A program made the translations under genes and the position numbers. This document shows, piece after piece, positions 6,481 to 10,362 of a stretch of DNA of 10,362 nt (positions within the stretch are counted from its first letter, which is position 1; each line of letters starts with the position of its first letter). The notes beneath the pieces were generated by a model. That model had not been told where the DNA came from. It was given only the letters and a program-made list of their open reading frames with translations, and searched no databases. The stretch is from Spirochaetota bacterium. GTDB lineage: Bacteria > Spirochaetota > Spirochaetia > SZUA-6. The DNA is taken from the NCBI GenBank assembly GCA_003641675.1, contig QNBI01000033.1:1-10362 (forward strand), written 5' to 3'.

Positions 6481-7138
6481 GGTAGGTGCTATAATTACAG
6501 CAGCCGGTACAAGTACAAGGTTCGGTACCGGGGGAAAAAAAGAATACGCTATTCTCAACGGCAGACCGGTATTAGTTTGGTCTGTGACTGCATTTCTAAA
6601 ACTAAAAGTATTCGAAACCATTGTTTTAACTGTTCCGGAAAATGACATGGAAAAAGTGGAAGCAATGCTTAAAAGCTATACCGACAGCAGTGAGATTGCT
6701 CTTACCAGAGGAGGAAATTCACGCCAGGAATCTGTTTACAATGGGCTTGAATTACTCGGCAGTTACAAGCCGGATTTCGTGCTTATCCACGATGCTGCAC
6801 GGCCATGGATTAAAAGAGACGTTATTATGCATGTTTTAAACGGAACATTGGCCCATGGGGCATGTCTCCCAATTATACCTGTTGCGGACGCTTTAAAAGA
6901 AATAGACACACAGGGTTTTGTGGTGAAAAACATTTCAAGAAATTCCGTATACGGCGCACAAACCCCTCAGGGTTTCAGCTTCGAAAAAATACTAACTGCA
7001 CACAGGACAGTCCGGAGAAAGGGGCTTAACGGTTTCATTGACGATGCAGAAGTTTACAGCCAGCTATACTCCCCGGTCTTTACAGTAGAAGGTGATAAGC
7101 AGAACAAAAAAATAACCTACAAGAGCGACATACAATGA
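6476..7138 (+). CDS. ispD: 2-C-methyl-D-erythritol 4-phosphate cytidylyltransferase (IspD), probable ATT start
   Basis: IspD joins CTP to methylerythritol 4-phosphate in the non-mevalonate isoprenoid pathway. Starting at ATT 6476 the protein is 220 residues and begins with the required nucleotide-binding loop: AAGTSTRFG at 9-17, with R15 and K22 matching E. coli R20 and K27. Further on come GGNSRQESVYNGL, LIHDAARP (about 103-110), TPQGF and DDAEVYS. The first ordinary start codon in frame (GTG 6584, residue 37) would delete the whole catalytic loop, and an in-frame TAA at 6470-6472 excludes an upstream start. GAGG six bases before the ATT supports it, and the ATT overlaps the last base of the carD coding frame and its stop by one base. 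Its own stop overlaps the ispF start (ATGA). The C-terminus is slightly short (ends ITYKSDIQ). Confidence 0.92.
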   Translation: MKVGAIITAAGTSTRFGTGGKKEYAILNGRPVLVWSVTAFLKLKVFETIVLTVPENDMEKVEAMLKSYTDSSEIALTRGGNSRQESVYNGLELLGSYKPDFVLIHDAARPWIKRDVIMHVLNGTLAHGACLPIIPVADALKEIDTQGFVVKNISRNSVYGAQTPQGFSFEKILTAHRTVRRKGLNGFIDDAEVYSQLYSPVFTVEGDKQNKKITYKSDIQ

Positions 7139-7611
7139 GAATAGGATTCGGATACGATATTCACAGACTCATCCCGGACAGAAAGCTCATTCTTGGAGGT
7201 ATTGTAATTCCTTATTCACTGGGGGAGGAAGCTTACTCCGACGGTGATGTGCTGGTTCATGCAGTAATAGATGCGCTTTTAGGGGCTGCAGGTTTAGGTG
7301 ATATAGGTGAATATTTTCCTCCCGGAAATCCGCAGTGGAAAGATGTTTCCAGCCTTACTCTTCTTAAAAAAACGATAGGCTTTCTGCAGGAGGCACACTA
7401 TGGTATAGTTAATATCGACTGCACTGTAATCCTTGAAAGACCAAAAATAACGCCGTTTAAAAATGAAATTTGCAAAAGCCTTTCCAATGTTACAGGCCTT
7501 GGGATTAAAGAGATTTCTTTAAAGGCTAAAACCAAAGAAGGAATAGGAGAAACAGGGGCGGGCAAAGCTGTGGAGGCCTACTGTGCAGTCCTTTTAAATC
7601 CGGTTTCCTGA
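7135..7611 (+). CDS. ispF: 2-C-methyl-D-erythritol 2,4-cyclodiphosphate synthase (IspF)
   Basis: IspF cyclises the CDP-methylerythritol phosphate product with release of CMP, two steps after IspD in the same pathway; the intervening kinase IspE is not in this window. The 158-residue length is normal. The zinc ligands D8 and H10 (GYDIHRL) and H42 (SDGDVLVHAVIDALLGAAGL) are present, as are GDIGEYFP, the ILERPKI segment, and the C-terminal KAKTKEGIGETGAGKAVEAY, which replaces the common KATTxExxGFxGRxEG pattern. The ATG overlaps the ispD stop as ATGA, indicating translational coupling. In some spirochaetes and proteobacteria IspD and IspF are fused; here they are separate proteins. Confidence 0.97.
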   Translation: MRIGFGYDIHRLIPDRKLILGGIVIPYSLGEEAYSDGDVLVHAVIDALLGAAGLGDIGEYFPPGNPQWKDVSSLTLLKKTIGFLQEAHYGIVNIDCTVILERPKITPFKNEICKSLSNVTGLGIKEISLKAKTKEGIGETGAGKAVEAYCAVLLNPVS

Positions 7612-7627
7612 TATTTCTGGATTAAAG

Positions 7628-9076
7628 ATGAATCCTGTACAGATAGAAAGCAAAATAGAGCACATAGATGATTTCACAGCTATTATATATCCCTTCGGCC
7701 TTATGAAAGTTCCTGTTACTCTGTTTTTATCCCGAAAAATTAAAGTAGAAAGCGAAGCTTTAATGCAGATAGCAGATGCTGCAAGCATAGATTCCGATTC
7801 CTTTGTCTTTGCAACTCCGGATATCCATACGGGTTACGGAGTACCTATCGGTTCAATTCTCGCATCACCAAATATAATATCCCCATCCGCCGTAGGCTAC
7901 GATATAAACTGCGGAATGAGACTTTTGAAAACACCATTTCTAATTAAGGACATTAATACAAAGAGGCTTGCAGAGGCAATCTTTAGTTTAATCCCGGCAG
8001 GCGAAGGGAAAAAGAACCTGGAACTCTCCGGTACAGAGCTCAAATTAGTATTAAATTCAGGGCTTGAAAGCATGAGCTGTATACTTCCCAGATTTAACCT
8101 TGCTGCAGACAGTAGCGACTTTGAGCTTCTAGCTCTGGATATAGAGGGAGCGGAGGATAAAGGACAACTTAACGGTGACTGGGAAGCACTGCCAGCGCGG
8201 GCGATGGAAAGGGGCATGCCGCAGATGGGAACTTTAGGCGGAGGCAACCATTTTATCGAGGTTCAGGAAGTAACCGAAATATTTAATGAGAAAATCGCTC
8301 GGGCCTTCGGACTTTTTAAAAACCAGGCAGTAGTAATGCTGCATTCCGGCTCACGGGGCTTAGGGCATGAAACTGCAGGGTACTACATAAAAAAGGCAAA
8401 GAATTACCTTGCCCGTAATGGTATCCGGCCGCCTAACGGACAGCTTCTCTATTTTTTTAAGGAATCGAAAGAGGCGGACCAATACCTAAAAGCTATGAAT
8501 GCGGCGGCAAACTACGCCTTTGCAAACCGGCAGGTAATGACTATGCTAATCCGAAAAGCTTTTAAAAAAACCATGGGTAAAGACTCTGCCCTGCAGATAA
8601 AAACCCTGTACGATGTTACTCACAATATGGCAAAAAAGGAAACTTTTAACGGCAAATCATACTTTGTGCACAGAAAAGGTGCAACAAGGGCCTTTGATTC
8701 TGAGCACATGAAAGGGACGCCTTTTGAAAAAACAGGCCAGCCTATACTTATTCCGGGATCCATGGGTACGGCATCCTATATCCTTGCAGGAACAGAGGGT
8801 TCTAAACGTTCCTTCTATTCGGTAAATCATGGAGCAGGAAGAGCAATGAGCAGAAAGCAGGCCGCAGGTAAAAAAGGATGCGAAGGTGCTATCAGCGACA
8901 GAGAATTCCATTCCGCTATGAAGAATATTTTCCTCCTCTGTGAAAATAAACGGAGAATAAAAGAGGAAGCTCCTCAAGCCTACAAGGATATAGACGCTGT
9001 TATAGAAACAGTAATTGGTGCAGGCCTTGCAGAAACAGTTGCAAAAATACAACCCGTAGCGGTAATAAAAGGATAA
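7628..9076 (+). CDS. rtcB: RtcB family RNA ligase (3'-phosphate/5'-hydroxyl RNA ligase)
   Basis: RtcB joins RNA 3'-phosphate or 2',3'-cyclic phosphate ends to 5'-hydroxyl ends using GTP and manganese, in tRNA splicing or RNA repair. The 482-residue protein is full length. Active-site positions are all present: ATPDIHTGYGVPIG (62-75), VGYDINCGMRLL with D92 and C95, GGGNHFIE with H208, HSGSRGLG with H239, THNMAKKE with H332, HRKGATRA (348-355), PGSMGTASY (376-384) and NHGAGRAMSR with H401, the residue guanylylated in the archaeal enzyme. The ATG follows ispF by 16 bases with only a weak purine stretch upstream; a second in-frame ATG at 7703 is possible but would remove a conserved N-terminal strand. 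No archease gene or RNA-repair regulator is visible nearby, so its role here is not shown by context. Confidence 0.95.
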   Translation: MNPVQIESKIEHIDDFTAIIYPFGLMKVPVTLFLSRKIKVESEALMQIADAASIDSDSFVFATPDIHTGYGVPIGSILASPNIISPSAVGYDINCGMRLLKTPFLIKDINTKRLAEAIFSLIPAGEGKKNLELSGTELKLVLNSGLESMSCILPRFNLAADSSDFELLALDIEGAEDKGQLNGDWEALPARAMERGMPQMGTLGGGNHFIEVQEVTEIFNEKIARAFGLFKNQAVVMLHSGSRGLGHETAGYYIKKAKNYLARNGIRPPNGQLLYFFKESKEADQYLKAMNAAANYAFANRQVMTMLIRKAFKKTMGKDSALQIKTLYDVTHNMAKKETFNGKSYFVHRKGATRAFDSEHMKGTPFEKTGQPILIPGSMGTASYILAGTEGSKRSFYSVNHGAGRAMSRKQAAGKKGCEGAISDREFHSAMKNIFLLCENKRRIKEEAPQAYKDIDAVIETVIGAGLAETVAKIQPVAVIKG

Positions 9077-9085
9077 GGGGGGGGG
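9077..9085 (+). repeat. Homopolymer of nine G serving as the nth ribosome binding site
   Basis: Nine G follow the rtcB stop codon directly and end three bases before the TTG start of nth. It is the only G-rich stretch available to pair with 16S rRNA. A change in its length would alter spacing to the start codon, so it could tune nth translation by slippage (inference). Confidence 0.8.
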
Positions 9086-9088
9086 ATT

Positions 9089-9796
9089 TTGGAAAATGTT
9101 GCAGCCGATAAACCGGACAATACGGCAAGACTTAAACCAGGCCGAAATATAGAATGGGATACAATAATTACTGTAATGAATGAATACCTCTTTTCAAAAG
9201 AACTGCCCTCCGTATCCCAGGTTGCCAACAGAAAACACGACCCCTTCCGCATTCTTGTTTCTACCGTTATTTCCTTAAGAACAAAAGATGAGGTAACCCT
9301 TAAAGCCTCCGAGAGGCTTTTTAAACGCGCGGATTCACCTGATGAGCTTAAAAAATTAGATGAAGATGAGATCGGCCGGCTCATTTACCCTGCCGGCTTC
9401 TACAGAACAAAAGCTAAAAACCTTAAAAAAATTGCAGAAATACTAACAGAAAAATACGGAAGCAAAGTACCGGAAAGCATGGAGGAGCTTTTAAAACTTC
9501 CGGGCGTGGGGAGAAAAACTGCAAACCTTGTAAGGAACTTAGGCTTCGGCCTTGACGGAATTTGTGTGGATACACATGTACACAGGGTATCTAACAGAAT
9601 CGGCTGGGTTAAAACAAAAACACCTCTGGAAACAGAGACGGAGCTTATGCGAATACTTCCCCGTAAATATTGGATTATGATAAATGAAACCCTTGTCCGG
9701 TTCGGTCAGAATGTCTGCACTCCTGTTTCTCCCCGGTGCTCCATATGCCCCGTTACCCGGCACTGCAGAAGAGTGGGAATAAGCCGTACACGGTAA
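9089..9796 (+). CDS. nth: Endonuclease III (HhH-GPD DNA glycosylase/AP lyase with a [4Fe-4S] cluster)
   Basis: Nth removes oxidised pyrimidines and cuts the abasic site in base-excision repair. The 235-residue protein carries the helix-hairpin-helix LPGVGRKTAN (137-146) with catalytic K143, the catalytic aspartate D161 in VDTHVHRV, and a C-terminal cluster C210-x6-C217-x2-C220-x5-C226, the classic endonuclease III spacing. The region usually written SAQTTD in E. coli-like enzymes reads SLRTKDEVT (62-70), a variant I associate with archaeal and some bacterial Nth proteins. The start is a TTG at 9089; the nearby ATG at 9096 is out of frame and the in-frame ATG at 9176 (residue 30) has no ribosome binding site. 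About 20 residues precede the usual family start. It lies 12 bases after rtcB and is the last gene of the operon. Confidence 0.93.
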   Translation: MENVAADKPDNTARLKPGRNIEWDTIITVMNEYLFSKELPSVSQVANRKHDPFRILVSTVISLRTKDEVTLKASERLFKRADSPDELKKLDEDEIGRLIYPAGFYRTKAKNLKKIAEILTEKYGSKVPESMEELLKLPGVGRKTANLVRNLGFGLDGICVDTHVHRVSNRIGWVKTKTPLETETELMRILPRKYWIMINETLVRFGQNVCTPVSPRCSICPVTRHCRRVGISRTR

Positions 9797-9810
9797 CTGT
9801 ATAAAATTAT

Positions 9811-9838
9811 TTGAAATTTATTACACACTCTCTATAAT
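9811..9838 (+). promoter_or_regulatory. Sigma-70-type promoter of the sensor gene
   Basis: TTGAAA (9811-9816), a 16-base spacer and TATAAT (9833-9838) form a strong housekeeping promoter. The expected start is at about 9845, giving a leader of about 36 bases. It shows that the sensor gene is a separate transcription unit from nth. Confidence 0.72.
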
Positions 9839-9847
9839 ATAAGTTAC

Positions 9848-9864
9848 ACAGATTTCTAATCTGT
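9848..9864 (+). promoter_or_regulatory. Leader hairpin upstream of the sensor gene
   Basis: ACAGATT (9848-9854), loop TCT, and AATCTGT (9858-9864) form a perfect 7-base inverted repeat between the expected transcription start and the ribosome binding site AGAGAGG (9865-9871). It could be a 5' stabilising stem or an operator for a dimeric regulator. It lacks a poly-U tail, so it is not a standard terminator. Confidence 0.55.
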
Positions 9865-9880
9865 AGAGAGGTATAGAATA

Positions 9881-10362
9881 ATGAAAATAGCCAGAAAACT
9901 AAACATTTCCGTTCTTATTAGTATATTGATTTTTGCAGTTGTAATTTTTTTACTGACCCTCTTTATGTTTAACACAGTTATGAAAAATGAAATCTCAGTT
10001 ATAGAGAAACAGAATACAAATTTTATGGAAAGTAAAAGCGATTTCTATACAAAGGCAGCCCATGCCCATATACAACAAATTGCAACTCAAGCCCTGGGGC
10101 TGGCCTCTCTCTTTTCGGAGGACCCGAAAGTTATAGAAGCGTATAAAACTGCTCTTTCCGGAAATATTGATGATCCGGAATCTCAACAGTCTCAAGAGGC
10201 GAGAGATGCTCTGCGTTCATATTTCACACCTATAATCTCAGGATATCTACAGAATACCGGACACAAATTACTCAAGCTTCACTTTCATCTGCCAAACGGC
10301 AGAAGCCTTGTACGGCTCTGGCGGAAGGGGTACCAGACAACAGTTAATGGGGAAAAAGTTGA
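9881..10362 (+). CDS. Membrane-anchored sensor protein, N-terminal part with Cache-like ligand-binding domain (cut by the right edge)
   Basis: The visible 160 codons start at an ATG with AGAGAGG nine bases upstream. Residues 1-9 are short and basic, followed by one strongly hydrophobic membrane segment at about 10-30 (VLISILIFAVVIFLLTLFMF). Then comes an extracytoplasmic region: a long helix (about 35-80) and a sensor core containing LHFHLPNGRSLVRLWRKG (133-150). That FHLP-RS-R-W pattern is one I recognise from double-Cache-type periplasmic sensors of chemotaxis receptors and sensor kinases. The output domain (methyl-accepting, kinase or cyclase) lies outside the window, so the class is not decided. 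Transcribed from its own promoter, with a leader hairpin. Confidence 0.75.
   Translation, partial: MKIARKLNISVLISILIFAVVIFLLTLFMFNTVMKNEISVIEKQNTNFMESKSDFYTKAAHAHIQQIATQALGLASLFSEDPKVIEAYKTALSGNIDDPESQQSQEARDALRSYFTPIISGYLQNTGHKLLKLHFHLPNGRSLVRLWRKGYQTTVNGEKV

Noticed and set aside
6584..6586. GTG start for ispD
   Set aside because: It would delete the first 36 residues including the catalytic AAG loop, R15 and K22, and no suitable ribosome binding site precedes it.
9797..9832. Terminator after nth
   Set aside because: Only a 3-base stem (CCG/CGG at the end of nth) is visible, without a following T run.
1..10362. CRISPR arrays, tRNA or rRNA genes, insertion sequences, attachment sites
   Set aside because: No spaced direct repeats, no cloverleaf-like sequence and no transposase or integrase motifs were found on either strand by reading.

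Overview
The window looks like bacterial chromosome of moderate G+C (I estimate low-to-mid 40s percent by eye), with tightly packed genes on two divergent transcription units. The set CarD-type RNA polymerase regulator, ispD, ispF is a gene order I associate with spirochaetes (Treponema/Spirochaeta relatives). That makes Spirochaetota my best guess, but it rests on remembered gene order, not on a database search. I see no RNA genes, CRISPR arrays, insertion sequences or phage genes.

Left half, minus strand, read from about 5.8 kb down to 1: xdhC-like gene, large molybdenum-hydroxylase-like subunit, small ferredoxin-like subunit, FAD-binding subunit, then dnaE (DNA polymerase III alpha), which runs off the left edge at its catalytic aspartates. 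Gaps are 4-21 bases, so this reads as one operon. Its main peculiarity is that the fold of a xanthine dehydrogenase/CO dehydrogenase-type complex is kept while its catalytic signatures are not. The ferredoxin-like subunit lacks five or more of the eight iron-sulfur cysteines. The large subunit lacks the catalytic glutamate and the usual molybdopterin-contact motifs. The XdhC-like protein and the FAD subunit still look largely normal. All four reading frames are open, so this looks like a repurposed complex rather than simple decay.

Centre, 5810-5961: a divergent promoter region. The rightward promoter sits so close to the carD ATG that the carD mRNA should be leaderless.

Right half, plus strand: carD, ispD, ispF, rtcB and nth, spaced by overlaps of a few bases or short gaps (16 bases between ispF and rtcB, 12 between rtcB and nth). 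ispD and ispF supply two steps of the methylerythritol-phosphate isoprenoid pathway; rtcB is an RNA ligase; nth is a base-excision-repair glycosylase. ispD appears to begin with a rare ATT codon. The rtcB-nth junction carries a run of nine G that also forms the nth ribosome binding site. After an 84-base gap with a good promoter and a leader hairpin, a membrane-anchored sensor gene begins and runs off the right edge.
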